A stretch of DNA of 21,509 bases from Catenaria anguillulae PL171 (lineage: Eukaryota > Blastocladiomycota > Blastocladiomycetes > Blastocladiales > Catenariaceae), in assembly GCA_002102555.1 (NCBI GenBank), contig MCFL01000353.1, forward strand, positions 1 to 21,509, read 5' to 3'. The notes beneath the pieces were generated by a model that saw only the letters and a list, made by a program, of their open reading frames with translations, was not told the DNA's origin and made no database searches. The position numbers and the translations under genes are program-made. This document shows, piece by piece, positions 18,190-21,509 of this stretch (position 1 is the stretch's first letter; each line of letters starts with the position of its first letter).

Positions 18190-21509
<3,320 letters not shown>

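Overview
The window looks like a eukaryotic chromosome segment. It has a spliced CHD1-type chromatin remodeller with 70-88 bp GT-AG introns and several poly(A)-tailed retroposons, and no bacterial operon structure. The short introns and dense LINE load suggest a fungus-like protist or an early-diverging fungus. I cannot place it more precisely from sequence alone.

Layout. Positions 1-13404 form a nested pile of retroelements. It contains the 3' part of a LINE (1-1432, +); a broken Ty1/copia-type fossil (1438-3250, +); a 5'-truncated LINE 'L' (3261-5578, -) that appears to sit in the A-tail of an older LINE remnant 'B' (5579-5911 and 7308-7385, -); an ORF1-only retroposon 'E' (5912-7290, +) with its own target-site duplication inside B; a LINE derivative 'M' (7386-10687, -) with ORF1 and RNase H/zinc finger but no reverse transcriptase; a near-identical inverted copy of L, called 'R' (10688-12904, +); and a 3'-UTR-only LINE fragment (12905-13404, +) interrupted by a tRNA-derived SINE (13021-13270, -) with a 15-bp duplication. 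Positions 13560-15170 hold decayed minus-strand coding sequence, including the C-terminal half of a Pif1-type helicase, plausibly from a Helitron. Positions 15170-18000 carry no gene I can recognise. From about 18000 to the window end lies the host CHD1-like gene (+), running off the edge.

The LINEs share one plan: ORF1 with a CCHC knuckle and coiled coil, and ORF2 ending in RNase H, a CCHC zf-RVT-like finger and a conserved C-terminal module. L, R, E and B also share a 3' terminal motif before the A-tail, which suggests that one retrotransposition machinery served several of them, including the ORF1-only unit. No reverse transcriptase or endonuclease domain is present anywhere in the window.

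One caution affects every reading-frame statement. The host CHD1 gene needs six or seven single-base shifts to read correctly, nearly all explained by one missing base. Arm R differs from arm L almost only by about 15 missing single bases. This looks like base-deletion error in the underlying sequence as much as real decay, so frame breaks should not be taken as proof of pseudogenes.
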